This document shows, piece after piece, positions 1 to 12,133 of a stretch of 64,000 nt of DNA (within the stretch, counting starts at the first letter, position 1; each line of letters begins with the position of its first letter). The position numbers and the translations under genes are program-made. The notes under the pieces were generated by a model, which made no database searches, was not told the origin of the DNA, and was given only the letters and a program-made list of their open reading frames with translations. Source of the stretch: Tenebrio molitor (lineage: Eukaryota > Arthropoda > Insecta > Coleoptera > Tenebrionidae); the NCBI RefSeq assembly GCF_963966145.1, contig NC_091048.1, forward strand, positions 5,022,001 to 5,086,000. The letters are read 5' to 3'.

Positions 1-412
1 AGGACGAGTGAAATGTCCTGTTTCTATTTCACGAATTTAATATCATCGATGATTAATCATACCACGTGTTATATTCGATGAGACAATATAATGAATGAAA
101 TACAAAATTTTTCATTTATTTGTCGAACTGACAAATTTATTTCAATCAAAAATCCTAACGACGAAAGTAAACAAGATAATAATTTTTTTTTGTTTTTTAT
201 TATCGCTGTGATAGCCATGCAACTAAGGACTTTACGCGTTTTGATTGGATCATTCATGATCACATGATACATGAATTATATTATCATTAAAACATTTTAT
301 CGATTTTCTTGCCGACTTCAATTATTATAGTACAGTTTGTAACGAGAAACAATCCATTTGCACATAGTGATTTGGATGACATCAACCTCACAAACTTTTA
401 ACCCGCAAATGT

Positions 413-799
413 ATGACCCGCGCATTTGGTTGCCACCATGGGTTATCCCGACGGACGCGTCTGATCAACGTCAATTCCCGCTGTCTCACGAGCCAAAAGT
501 TTTCCCTCGAAAACATTTCGGTGCTCAGGAATATACCACGGTATCTGCCCGAGGTTTTCCACATTGACGGCACTGATTTAACTGCCCAGGTTGCCCAAAC
601 TTACTATCGCCCAGTTCCCTATACACTCGGCAATTGTATCTCGATCATCGGCTCTCACAAGCCTGATTTAGCGTCCCGACAAATAATTATTAACATGACT
701 CTCAATCTCGTTCATGTCAAACAGCTTCGTTGGGGTCCAGCTGCCAAGCCTCACTGTCTTGCCTGTGCTAAAAATTACCCCCCAGTTGAGGACCCGTAA
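413..799 (+). other. Open frame conserved in both duplicates, function unknown
   Basis: A 128-codon ATG frame is open here and also at 41941-42327 in the second duplication copy. I do not recognise the product. It has a Cys/Pro-rich end (LACAKNYPPVEDP) but no signal peptide or membrane segment. Most differences I read between copies change the amino acid (R/W, Y/C, A/V, H/Y, H/R), with a few silent ones, so there is no clear sign of purifying selection. It may be an exon fragment or a chance frame in duplicated DNA. Confidence 0.2.
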
Positions 800-2028
800 G
801 AAGATAATTAATGCGACACATGTTTGGATGAAGCAAGTTGATTTATTGTTGCGTTCCATTATCCTGCTTACGCTAGCTTCCTTAGTGTTCAAAAAATACG
901 TGAAAAGGTAAACTTTCTTGGAAGTAACATTTATGACGAACATTTGCATTTATTGCATCTTTCATCTGTGCATATTCATATATCATTTATGTAATTATAA
1001 TTTAATACTATTTACTATGCAAATTACTAATTTAATAAAAACTAAGTTCTAATTTATTTATCATAAACATTTTGTCGAAGGTTAAATAACAAGACCTAAT
1101 TTTTTTTTCGGATAATTTTTTTTCTGGTTAGGCCCGAGAGCTTTAGCTCGAGTGTTTAACCAATGAATAAAAATGCTCAAATATCAACGTGTAAAATTGT
1201 CTAAAGCAAAAATAGAAGATTAATTCCAGAATACAAACTTTAACGTTAGGTAATTATTTATTTGTAATAAAGTTATGAAAAACACAATTATTAAAAACAA
1301 TTTGAGAATTTGAGTAGCATACAATTTTAATCACTTTTGACAGATGACAGAGTAGTAGGACGTTTTTATCGCGATAAACATTTTTACTACAACAGTAACT
1401 CTAATCTTCGAAAAACGTGTGCAAGTGGTTTACTTTCTTTTTAAAATATGTAATAAAAACATTTTAAATGAGAATCGTCAAACTCAAACGTCTGCCATAA
1501 ATTCCAAATACCTTAGTTACTTTTCTTGGTAGTGTCAACTTAACGGCAAGCCCTGAATTCACATCTATAACGTACCTATTTGTAAATATTATTAGGTAGT
1601 GCCTATCTAAAATTTGTTGACATCAAACATTTTTATAAGAACGACTAATTTGCGAAGAGAATCTACATATGTTCTTGAGGTTTGAAGTTTCATTAGAAAA
1701 ATTACAAAATGCCTTCAGTTATTAATCACAAAAGAACACATTTTTGAAAAGTGCCATTAAACATTTTTCCGTATATAATAATAGCTCACAATGGCCTTTC
1801 TGTGAGGTGACCAGTTAAAAAGCTTCAATACTTAACGTTTTTATGCGAACAGTTGCAACATAATTCTGATCATGGGAAAGCTTGTTCAAAGAGAGAATTT
1901 TTCATCTGTATAAAAAAACATACTAAGGAATACACCAACTTGACAATCTGAAAAAGATATTACTTTGAAAAAGAAAATTGCCGAAATAGCCGGAACAGAA
2001 CGTACCTTTACTCCAAATTCATAATTGA

Positions 2029-4689
2029 TAGGGCCCGGATTTTAGGCAATTAAAAAGTCGGAAATAGGTGCCTAAAATAGTCCCTTAAACTACTGCAAAT
2101 AGTCCCTTAAAAACTGAAAATAAGCCATACTAGGTCCTTAAAGTTGTGGTTAATTAAATTAAAAAATGTGTTTTTAAAGTTTTAAGTAGGTACACACAAA
2201 AAGATATTTACTAATTATTTTTTATTAATTAATATACAATACTACAAGTTTGTTAGTTATTTACATTGTTACGTATTTACATTGCATACAAGATATTGCT
2301 CTAAATTTTCTACTTTAAAACATTGTCGGTTATCCACCAAAATGGACTTATATTTTGAAAAACTTCTTTCTACCTCGCAAGAGGTAATGGGCGCAAATTT
2401 GTAATAAATTTCTTCCATTTTGGTGTCATGTTCCGGCACATCTTCACCTCTAAAAATTCTTGCCAATTCTAGAAGAAATTTGTATCCAGGATTTTTTTCA
2501 GTAACATCTTCAAGTTTTTTTAATGCTACTGCTGCTACAGGGCCTGGAGATTTTTTTAGGGAGGTAAATACGTTTTCAACAATTTTGATTGAATCGGTTA
2601 AAGGTAACCCATTTTTTTCCAATTGAGTAATACTTTCGCAGATTATTTTAAAATTACTGCGAACATAAATTAATTGGTTTTTTATTCCGGGTTTCTTCAT
2701 TATAGACTGTGCTTTTTGAATAGCAACAGCAGAACTTCCATCAAAGGACATGACAACCTGTGAGTAGTTAAAAACAGTTTAACAATCAATTAATTTGCTT
2801 ATCTTTTATATACTTACTTCTTTAATGGAATCAAAGTGTTCGCTGTAAAACATAGCAGCCTGAAGCCATGTTCCCCATCGTGTTAAAATTGGCTGTGGAG
2901 GCAGTGGCATTTCTTTTAGTTTTTCTTTGTACATTTCAACTCTCAAAGGTGCCTTAACGAAAATTTTTTTCACGTTCGAAATTAAATTATCCACATCTTC
3001 ATATTGATAGCGAATTTTTTCAGCCACTAGATTTAAAGCATGCGCTAAGCATGTGACATGCACAATTTTTGGATAAAACACCTTAAGGTGTCTACCAGAT
3101 TTTATCATATATGGTGCTCCATCCGTTACAAACAAAAGAAACTTTTCAGCAACAACTCTGGTACTCCACAAGATTTCTACGCATAGACATTTTAAATCAA
3201 AATAAATTTAAAAAAGTGAAAAACCCTTACCTAAAGATTGATTTACGAATCTAGCTATTGTCTCATGATTTGTTCTTTCTAATTGTTTAGACGCCAAAAG
3301 ATAAGATTTTCCAGGTTCATCTTCTGAAAGTTTCCCAACCAGACAATTCGCCACATATCGCCCAAGTGCATCTGTTGTTTCGTCAACTGAAACCCATATG
3401 TTAAAAGGATCCAGCTCATTCCGAATGCGGTCAATAGTCTAAAAGTGAAAATAATTTTAAATTAAATATTAAAAGATAGTATGTTCATACATCTTTGTAG
3501 CATTTTGGTAAATAATTTTTCCGTAAAGTAGACTCATCCGGAATTTTTCTACCACAATATTTTGTCAGAAAATTCTGAAACGCAGGATTTTGTAGTTTGT
3601 GCCATGGTATATTGGCAGCTAAAAAGACGTTACAAAGTTCCATATTGAATGTACTATTTGCCGATTCCTCCAAGTTCTGTGTCAGCAACGTTTGCCGAAG
3701 CGGTGTCATAATGTTCTCTTTATGGATGGCCGTTTGCTCATGCTGTTGCAAGTGACATTTTTTTTCGCATATAAACTACAAAAAATAAAATTTTCAAATA
3801 AGTAAAAAATATAAAATGACATATTTTTAATTATGCTTAACTTACCAGTTTACCACAAGCTTTACAAAACATTTCTCGGGTTGATTTTATTTCATATAAA
3901 TCTTTCTTGCTTGTCCACTGTAATATTTTTTCGCGTAAACTAATTTTTTGTTTCGGCATTATGTTCACTTTAAACAGGTTCACAAGAAACACGACCACTG
4001 CACGGAGATAAAGTAAACGAGAAATGACAAATTTGTAATGCTTATATTTCTTAAATTTTTAGAAAATGACACCCTTAAGGTTTCTCTTATTGTTTCACTT
4101 CGGGATTTTAATTTTCGTTTTTATGGCAAGGACCATTTTATAAACGTTAAAGCTTCTAACAATACCTAAGTATCAGAAAACATTAGACCGCGTATACCTG
4201 CACCCCTTCGAACAGAGGCAAACAGATAAACTCTGTAATTTATGCCAGTCCAGTCTAATGGTTTGTGGTACTTAGGTATTGTCGGAGTATTTACCGCTGA
4301 CATCATGGTCCCAACCGTAAAAGCGAAAAAGTAATTCCTGTATTGTACTGCACTTTGTACATTTCAGTAATTACATCTCCTTAAATTTTAAAATCATAAA
4401 GCATTGTAAATTTTATTGAGGTACCACTTTTACATTTTCAATACCGTAAACTTCCCAGAATTCGAAAATTGGGAAAAAACCGCAAAAATGAAATTGATTT
4501 TTGGTCATTTTAGGCATGTTCAGGCAGTTAAAAGGTAAAATAGGTATTTAAAGGGCATTTTAGGCCGAATAGGCAGAATCAAATATGGCTCTAATTACTC
4601 TAATTAAGCCAGAAATCATTTATAGACAAGTTTCATACATGTGCCTTAAAAAATAAAAATAGTCCATTTTGCCTAAAATCAGGGCCCTA
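2029..4689 (-). mobile_element. Complete hAT DNA transposon (copy 1)
   Basis: The 2661-bp element starts TAGGGCCCGGATTTTAGGCA and ends with the inverted form TAGGGCCCTGATTTTAGGCA. It is flanked by the 8-bp duplication ATAATTGA (2021-2028 and 4690-4697), the length typical of hAT. The duplicated locus at 43800-43820 keeps the empty site with a single ATAATTGA, so both ends are certain. It sits in exon 5 of an OR gene. The five-exon transposase is on the minus strand and no lesion was seen in it. A second copy is at 56051-58658. Confidence 0.95.
2269..3959 (-). CDS. hAT transposase, five exons (484 aa)
   Basis: Exons are 3959-3846, 3775-3491, 3438-3231, 3176-2818 and 2757-2269 (114, 285, 208, 359 and 489 nt), all joined by GT-AG introns of about 60-75 nt. 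The spliced frame is 485 codons with stop. An N-terminal BED-like zinc finger spans the first splice: CKAC at the end of exon 1, then CHLQQHEQTAIH in exon 2. Catalytic residues of the hAT RNase H-like fold are plausible at Asp152 (VSVDETTDALG), Asp221 (FVTDGAPYM) and a Glu near 450 (SCEVERSFS). The last match lies in the hAT C-terminal dimerisation region. A CLAHALNLV motif follows Asp221. The product would bind the terminal repeats and catalyse cut-and-paste transposition in the nucleus. Confidence 0.85.
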
Positions 4690-5955
4690 ATAATTGATGA
4701 CGACATCCTCCGAGAATTTAATCCTGTATGGCTCTTTACCAACCAAAGTCATAATCATTAGTAAAGTTAAATTTTTTCGGTTTAGGCAGGTCCACTCAAT
4801 ATTTGTGTTAATACGTGCTAGCACATCTGACTGCAATGACAAAATGCAAATCACAATAACTGACCAATGGCAGTACCTTATTTTCCACTGACTGTCCTGT
4901 AAATACTACACAGCAAAATGTAGTTAGAGCAATTAGGGCGATAGCACCGGCCCTGAGATATCTTTCCCAAAAATCGTTTTCATCCTAAAAGATGCATTTG
5001 CTATAAATGGTCTCTATTAATATGGAAAGACTTAACCAAAAAGAAGTATAAGGTACAGCTGAGAAAAAGGGAATTACAACAATAGCAAATATGGGAATCC
5101 ACTTTCGAAATTTTGTTAAAGCGTTAGAAGCGGCACTGCAACACATTTTATGATAGAAAAAAAACCTGCATATTATATGATACCTACTTAATTATTTCAA
5201 TGTGTCTTTTAATGCAAAATTTTATTCGATGTTCCACTTCCCTCTGGTAGTGTTGGTTTCTAAGTAAAAAGCCGTCATCACAGTTGGTACACTCAACCAC
5301 GGTGGTAATATGATCAATATGTTTAACAAGCAAGTACACTTGGAATTTTATATGTTCTATAGTGTACAAAAGGATGTTCAGTCCATTTATCATTGCATAT
5401 GCTAAAACAACAAACGTTGACCTATAAATCAAGTTAAGAACAACGGTGTAATCAGGAAACCATCTGTCAAAGATATATAGAGGAAAAAATACGTCTTCAT
5501 CATTGGGAACTGGTACAACAAACAAAATTAGAGGTATCAACGATAAAATTGTGTTTCCAATTATAAAATAAGAGTACAACATTGATTCGGTTGTAATTTC
5601 TCCAAGAATTTCATAACCAGCGCTGTCCAAGGCTCAGAGTTTGAAATCTGTTAAAGCACTCAAAGCAATTTCGCTACACAAGAGAACAGCTGCGATGTTG
5701 AGCATTGCCTGAAAAAGAAAACACTTTCTATTTTGTAAATAATGACGGTAAAAGATTACGTAAATCATCCCGAAAAATAGTGGACTATATTTAACAATAT
5801 CCGTGAAACTAAAAATGCAGACGAAGAAATAAAATTCTATGGCAGTTAAAACAAATTGAAAGATTAATGTGACGGAAAGAAGGATTTTCGTGAATTTTAA
5901 CTTCAATATATCAATCGCCATAATTCGGATTATCCATAGAGAGTCATCTGAAATA

Positions 5956-7689
5956 CAGGGTGCGTCTGCTTGAACTTTATATTTGAATATCTTCGTTATT
6001 TTAAACGACTGCTCAATGATATTTAGTCTTAATAAAGGCTGCATTACCCTCTTTACATAGGCACTACAAAAATTAACAAGGATCTGGACAGAAGAGGAAT
6101 ATTCAAGAAAAAAATTTATGAAAAAAAAATTATTTTCAGCATTTTCTAACATTATAACTTTTAACATGCATATCAAATGTTTCCGTGTAGATTTTCTGCC
6201 TAATAATAATCCTAGTGCTTATTATTGACAAATAAATTAATGTTAAATAAAGACAATTTCCAGACTTCATTCTCCAGTGTGTATTTACGTAGAAAAATAC
6301 TTCACGGCTTACTGATTTACAAAAAAGAAACATAATTAATTTATTATTTGACAACGTCAAAGTAAAAAAGTTCGTGAAATCTTTGAAATAATCTTTTATA
6401 CAAGATGTCGTTCTCACAGCAAGAGAAAATTAATATTATTTTTACATATGGAGAGTGTCACCGGTGCTATCGAGCCGCAGCAAGAATTCTTCAGGCCCGT
6501 CAAGAAAATGATACATTTTCCGAAATGAATATCAGATAAATTATAAAGCTGTTTGAAGATACTGGCAGTGTTAAAGAATTGCCACGAGTAAGGGATGCAT
6601 TCCCCAAAAATATTAACTTTCAAAATGCCGTTGTTGATTAGGTAACTGAAAATCCACACACAAGCACAAGAGCAGTAGCGGCTACACTGAATGTCTCACA
6701 AAACACGATTATTAGAACTTTAAAGTCTTTGAAATTTCATCCATATGAAATGATCCTGTAACAAGAACTTCACTGAGGAGTTTTTATTCCAGAATTGAAA
6801 GGTGTGTGGAAGTTAATGGTCGAAATAAATTTTGAGCATCTAATTTAGTTATAATTATTTTGAGGACATTTTTTTAATTTTCTGTGCTGCTAATTGTGTT
6901 ACATTGTTGAATTTATTGTAGATATTTTAATTGTTATTATTTAGTATGTGCATAAATTATTTATTCACCTTCACCCCCTCTTTAAGCTTGACGCACCCAC
7001 TTCCATAATAACCACTTTTATAAATAAAAACAAAAAAATAAGGAGAGTACCGGCTACCGGGTACCCCATGATTCATTGTTTAAAAAATAAAATTAATAAC
7101 ATTTGAATTCGTTTTATTGAAAACTTACTCTAAAATAGTTTAGTACATTTTTCCAGAGAAGACTGATCCCTAGGATGCAAACGTACCTACACCGGAGTTT
7201 GTACATACATACCTATTTGAATTTTTATTGTATTTTACCGAATAGTTCAGTAGTAAAAGAATTTTAAATAAGATAACAATGGCCCGTCAAATTGACGTAT
7301 CTAAATTATTTGCTGAAAAATGAGTCATCTGTGAAACAAATTCGTAACAACTTTCTACGCTTAAACTCTGTTTTGAACACAGCTGGAAAATTAGTTCTTT
7401 TTAACACTAATTTATTGCGTAGTCATCAGTAAAAGTGTAATAAAAACAATACAGGGAGATACAGAGGACACAGCTGAATATGTTATACTCCGTAATCTGA
7501 GAAAAAGCAAAAAAAAAAAAATTTACTGCGGTTATTTTTCAAATAACTCTGTATCCTTGCAGGTTTTGTTAACTTTTGTTAAGCACATGTCAAGAGGTCA
7601 TTGAGAAATATAATATTGCTAAATATTGTTTACCTTAATTGATAATTAAAAAAGATATTCGGATATAAAGTTTTAGTAGACGCACCCTG
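5956..7689 (+). mobile_element. Dead Tc1/mariner-type element in OR exon 1
   Basis: The 1734-bp insert is bounded by CAGGGTGCGTCTGCTTGAAC and its inverted counterpart CAGGGTGCGTCTACTAAAAC; the terminal repeat runs about 37 bp. It is flanked by TA on both sides (5954-5955, 7690-7691). The paralogous site near 45065 has a single TA, which proves the boundaries. Only an N-terminal transposase relic remains at about 6404-6790. The right half is non-coding apart from chance frames. Confidence 0.92.
6404..6790 (+). pseudogene. Transposase N-terminal relic (helix-turn-helix part)
   Basis: Reading from the ATG at 6404 gives MSFSQQEKINIIFTYGECHR and, after stops, DTGSVKELPRV and NPHTSTRAVAATLNVSQNTI. 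This matches the N-terminal DNA-binding layout (DUF4817-like helix-turn-helix) of insect Tc1/mariner transposases such as the intact one at 10375. Several in-frame stops interrupt it and the DDE catalytic half is missing. It lies inside the 5956-7689 element. Confidence 0.7.
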
Positions 7690-7691
7690 TA

Positions 7692-9336
7692 TAACTCATA
7701 AAATGCCCAAATATTTGAATAACTGCTATACCTCGAAGTGGTGCTTTCGTGGAGAAATCCATTGAGGTCGATTTTTGAAAACTGTGTGAATAAATAATGA
7801 ATAAAAATTAAAGAACTCTTCGTATAATACATTAAAAGTTTTAACTAAACTGTTAATTCTAAATGATTGAGACTTTATCTGTATGTGTTACAATGTGAGA
7901 ACAAACCAATAGATTGATGATTGTAAAAAGAATGAGAAAAATGAAAAACCGTAACGAAGTAAAACTTAAATTTACTTCTCAAAAATAGAGGTTAATTTGA
8001 AGAGAACAGTCAAAATGAGCTGTTACCACCACTACACTTTATCACTGCTCCACGAAGAACATTATCACCTGCTTAGGTAGAACTACTCTCTAAAAATCTT
8101 ATAGACACGTAATTCAAAGCTTTTAAAGATAAAAGTAGATCTTCTATATGCGTGTAGACGCGTACATTAGTAATGCACACATTAACACTAATTAATATTT
8201 CATTTGTCACTTTTTAGTACCTAAAGAAAAATTTAACGATTAACATATATATAATTCTGTTTGAAATCTTCTCAAACTTAAATCTTTTATGATGTCCATG
8301 GTTAAATATAGGCACGTGGAAAATATTATTATTACTTATTTAAAAATGTTATATTTTACTTATTCTATGCTTTTCAGCGCTGCCATTATGATCTCAAGGT
8401 GAAACCTAACTTAAGTTGTAGTACGTAAGTTGCAATCATAAAATGACTATTAAATTGTAGAAATACTTTAGATTTTAAAACTTCAAGTTGCACAATTTTT
8501 ATTTATCAACACGTAGATTTTTCGCATTATTTTGTTAATATTCAACATCATATACCTAATTGTACCGTGCAATCAACAATTATTTAGATCAAAGAAGGCT
8601 GTATGTCGACAGATGTCCATTTTTCGTTATTGAAAACACCATTACGAAAGTAAGAAAGTAAGATTTTTTAATGGAACGAGTAAATATTTCGTTTTAATTT
8701 AATAACCGCTAGATTCATTTACATAATTTTTCACTGAGAGTCGTTTCAAACATTTAGTAAAAATTTGATGTCATTGAAATCATGAAAGCATCACCGGTTT
8801 TTGAAATAAATGGAATTTGATATTAAAGTGCAAAATTTAGAGCTATTATTTATTATTAAATTGGGCGGTCACTTCCTCAATAGAGGTTGACATGGGTTAT
8901 CTATGGTACCTTAAAGGGACTAAAGAATTACTGGAAAAGTTCTCAATAGATGTTTCCCAACAATGAAGTATTTATTTATGACGCTGCAGTTGTAAATCTT
9001 GATCATTTTTCGGTGTTAATAGTAAAATTGGAATCATTCAAAAACTATCATTTTCTTTTGATGCGAATTTCATAAATATGTTCTTTGAATTAATTGTGAA
9101 TTATGAGCGTGCACGGATTTTTTTTTTATTTTGGTCAAAATCAATTTTTTAAATTTTATGGTTCTGAATGAAGTGATACGGGAAAATTGATTGCACACGT
9201 TTGAAGCCTTATATAAAGGGAATGTAACCCTAAAGTTTCGTAATTTTTACTAATTTTTTAATAGGGATAATCGTGCAGGCGGTAAAACTTGAATCACCCT
9301 GTACAAACTACATACATACCTACGAGTATATATGTA
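7692..9336. other. Non-coding stretch: OR 5' flank and AT-rich DNA
   Basis: The first part, to about 8670, is duplicated DNA upstream of OR pseudogene A1 and matches 45070-46320. It includes a short piece of the TIR-bounded element seen at 46122 (GTGCAATCAACAATTATTTA near 8570). The rest is AT-rich with no supported gene. A lone CACCCTGTA near 9291 looks like the end of a decayed mariner-type repeat whose partner I could not find. Confidence 0.6.
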
Positions 9337-9400
9337 CACTGACCGGCAAAAAAAACCGGCCACCCGAACTGTTTTCTTTTTAATCGTTAATAAATGCTTA
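9337..9400. repeat. Solitary transposon end (CACTGACCGGC type)
   Basis: CACTGACCGGCAAAAAAAAC follows a TA and matches the terminus of the element at 13093-14278. No opposite end was found downstream, so this is a truncated or decayed copy. Confidence 0.45.
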
Positions 9401-9794
9401 CATTCTCTACTTTAATTACAAATTAGTATTAATTTAAAAAACCCACTTACCCAATTAAAAATAAGTTAAACACAAGAAAATAAATTTAATTTAAAGTAAC
9501 TAAAATAATAAAAATCATTAAAAACACCATTGTTGTTCGTAGAACACTTAGAACACGTCAAACTTACTTCCAAAATATTTGACATAAGCCTATTTGATTT
9601 TTAGTTTCAACAATTGTTAACAAACGAAGTGTGTAGTAAACTGCTGAAAAATTTGCAGTAGGAACATTCTAATGTTGAAGGAGAATCTTGGCCTTTGAAA
9701 TAAAAACCAAAGGGTGTTAGAGTAAGTATATTTAACATTTTAAAATATTGATAACAAAAAAAATTACATTTCCTAACTTATTGCACAAATAGAT

Positions 9795-9930
9795 AATTCT
9801 GTTTCAAAATTTAGCAATATTGTTATTGAACAACATTGATTTTGCATAGATCCAACCAATCAACAGCTTCATATCATAGCAACTACAACATTGTTATGTA
9901 GCAATATTGGTAAATTTTAAAACAGAATCG
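9795..9930. repeat. Small inverted-repeat element (MITE-like)
   Basis: Arms of about 40 bp, starting AATTCTGTTTCAAAATTTAG on the left and CGATTCTGTTTTAAAATTTA on the reverse complement of the right, enclose a short AT-rich core of about 55 bp. There is no coding capacity and no confident target duplication. Confidence 0.5.
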
Positions 9931-10027
9931 CACCAATTATGACTTATTGTTGTAATTTTCTCTATGCTGCCAGGCTTGTTTTTGACATACGAATGGTTTC
10001 CTAGTTATGCTCTAATATAATATACTA

Positions 10028-11980
10028 CAGGGTCTCTATAAATGATTGTCGGGTCAAGCCAGCCTTGGAAAAAAAATTTACTGTGCCGCTTTTTTGAAAC
10101 CGATGCCTAATTTTAGTTCGTTTTCACGGTCACTTCTGACATTAATGACGTCTTGTTCCCGCTTGTCAGTCGAGTCTTCGTTTGCGCTTCTCAGTCAAGT
10201 TTTCGTTCCTTATATTCGTTTTATCGCAGTTAATCAGAGTTAATAAACACCAAAAATCTGTATTTTTCAATACAAATTGCAAGTACGTCCGCTTTTAAAG
10301 GTAAACAGACTGGCAATATTTGTGAGGTTATGCTTTAATGTTTTATGTTTTATTTTAGCCGTATTTTCTTCATAATGGTTTATTCTGTTGAACAGAACAC
10401 GTTCATTGTTGTTTCTTTCTTTCGAAATGGAAGGTTTGTTAATGGTGAATGGATATATTCATTATCTGATTGTAAAAATGAATTCCGGGCAAAATATCCA
10501 GACAACATTCAAGATGATTCATTGTTAACTCACATTGGGCGAATTGTGAACAGATTTTTAACAACCGGAACAGTTAGCAAGGGTAAATCGTCAGGACGGC
10601 CACCAGTATCTGATGAAATAGTCGAGGATTTGAGAGAAAGGGTGGAAGAGACTCCACAGATATCTGTAGCCCGTTTATCGCAACAATCTGGTGTACCACG
10701 AAGCACTTGTCACAAAATAATTAAAAATAGGCTACAACTGCATCCTTATAAGATCAGCGTTGTTCAAGAACTCCAAACTGCAGATTACCAAAGTCGAGTT
10801 GAATATTGTAATTGGTTTCAAAATCACCTCAATAATGACAATTTGCTAGATGTTTCCTTCTTCAGCGACGAAGCGTGGTTCTACCTGTCAGTATACGTTA
10901 ACACTCAGAATTTCAGAATTTGGAGTGCTCAGAATCCACACCAATTTGTAGAGACTCCTTTGCATGTTTCGAAAATTGGCGTATGGATAGCAGTTTCACG
11001 TAGAAGACTGATTGGACCAATATTTTTTAACGGAACTATCAATGGACAAAGGTACAGAGAACAAATACTGGAACCATTCATTAATGAGCTCGATGATGAA
11101 GAAGTTCAAACTGGATACTTCCAGCATGACGGCGCCACAGCTCACACAGCTCAAGAAACATTAAATTATTTACAAGAGTTTTATGATGATCGCATTAGAA
11201 GTAGAAATTTACATCCTGCGTGGCCCCCTCGGTCTCCCGATCTGACTCCATTGGACTTTTCAATCTTTGGTTACCTTAAAAATAGTGTATTTAGGAGGCC
11301 ACTGCATAACTTAAACGAGCTACGGGAAGAAATTATTCAATGCTGCCGTACCATTAACCAAGAAATGCTGCAAAATATTTTTGAAAATAAACGAAGAAGA
11401 ATTCTTAAGTGTTTAGAAGCTAATGGTGGACACATTTTCAATCTAATTTATAAAAAATGCCAATTTGTTATTTAGTGTTGTAAATTATGTCGTTGAATAA
11501 ATTTCATTTTATTGAAAAAAAAAAAACAGTAAGACTTATTTGTTATGAAAAACACTTATTTATATTGGAAGAAAAAATGGGAGTCAATACCGTATTCGAC
11601 AGTTCAGTCTAGGTCGTATTTATCATTAGCATAAAACAAGAAATGTGAAAGACTGAAAGCAGACAAAAAGGCAGTGGCACACGGGGACGGGACAAGGTGT
11701 TCTCAATATTTATCTGTTTCGATTTGTACTCATACCAATTCCTGTACACTGTGTGGCGGTACGATGGGGGCAATAATTGTTCCCCTATTGGTGTTGATAT
11801 TAAATAATAAATACATTCATGTTAGCAGGAGCAAAACACAGTTGAAACTTGTCTCTGGTTAAAAGCCAACAACCTAACCTGAAAATGTGACATTCTTAAT
11901 TTGCCGAACAAAGCGGCACATTCAAAATTTGACAAGTTTCCATGGCTGGCTGGACCAGACAATCATTTATAGAGACCCTG
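10028..11980 (+). mobile_element. Intact Tc1/mariner-superfamily transposon
   Basis: The 1953-bp element begins CAGGGTCTCTATAAATGATT. The reverse complement of its right end is the same for that stretch and stays similar for about 40 bp, with further subterminal similarity (TGTGCCGCTTT). It is flanked by TA at 10026-10027 and 11981-11982. It carries one uninterrupted transposase frame and so is the best candidate autonomous mariner-type element in the window. Confidence 0.93.
10375..11475 (+). CDS. Tc1/mariner transposase with DDD triad (366 aa)
   Basis: The start is the ATG opening MVYSVEQNTF because related relics (MVFTLEQDIF at 23848) begin at the same point; an earlier in-frame ATG at 10345 would add ten residues. 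An N-terminal helix-turn-helix region (DUF4817-like, residues about 1-120) includes GKSSGRPPVSDEIVEDLRE and LSQQSGVPRSTCHKII. The DDE_3-like catalytic domain shows FFSDEAWF (Asp165), YFQHDGATAHTA (Asp252) and PPRSPDLTPLDF (Asp289), so 36 residues lie between the second and third aspartates. The C-terminus (CLEANGGHIFNL) is typical of the family. The enzyme would bind the terminal repeats and insert at TA. AATAAA follows the stop at about 11496. No frameshift or stop was seen. Confidence 0.9.
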   Translation: MVYSVEQNTFIVVSFFRNGRFVNGEWIYSLSDCKNEFRAKYPDNIQDDSLLTHIGRIVNRFLTTGTVSKGKSSGRPPVSDEIVEDLRERVEETPQISVARLSQQSGVPRSTCHKIIKNRLQLHPYKISVVQELQTADYQSRVEYCNWFQNHLNNDNLLDVSFFSDEAWFYLSVYVNTQNFRIWSAQNPHQFVETPLHVSKIGVWIAVSRRRLIGPIFFNGTINGQRYREQILEPFINELDDEEVQTGYFQHDGATAHTAQETLNYLQEFYDDRIRSRNLHPAWPPRSPDLTPLDFSIFGYLKNSVFRRPLHNLNELREEIIQCCRTINQEMLQNIFENKRRRILKCLEANGGHIFNLIYKKCQFVI

Positions 11981-12133
11981 TATTTCTAAGCAATCTCTAG
12001 AAATATTCTAACTGTAGTAAGAAAAAATCTTGAAAAATTAATGTGTAGTGATATGCACCAAGTTACATTAGATATTTCGTAGATTATAAATGTACTCGTA
12101 CTAGCATCTCAGTATCACAAGTGTATTAATTTA

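Larger units (their letters stand above)
1870..7762 (-). pseudogene. Odorant receptor pseudogene A1 (two transposons in exons)
   Basis: This is the broken duplicate of the intact OR at 43672-45139. Exons on the minus strand are: 1, 7762-5760 (interrupted); 2, 5708-5188; 3, 5135-5037; 4, 4984-4877; 5, 4830-2006 (interrupted); 6, 1947-1870. A TA-flanked mariner element (5956-7689) splits exon 1. An hAT element (2029-4689) with an 8-bp target duplication splits exon 5. Exon 2 carries a Trp-to-stop change (TGG to TGA, 5634-5636). Exon 3 is 99 nt instead of 100, a 1-bp loss in a T run near 5064. A 1-bp loss at the stop codon in exon 6 extends the frame by five codons. Outside these lesions similarity to copy A2 is very high. 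It cannot make a receptor. Confidence 0.93.
16..8670. repeat. Segmental duplication, copy 1 (interrupted)
   Basis: This copy aligns along its length with 41520-46320, sharing the flank around the CACGTGTTATATTCGATGAG string, the region at 358-950 and the OR gene. It is longer than copy 2 mainly because an hAT element (2029-4689) and a Tc1/mariner element (5956-7689) are inserted. Without them both copies are about 4-5 kb. The left end may extend beyond the window. A third, truncated copy lies at 49211-51190. Divergence is low, with scattered substitutions and small indels. Confidence 0.9.
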
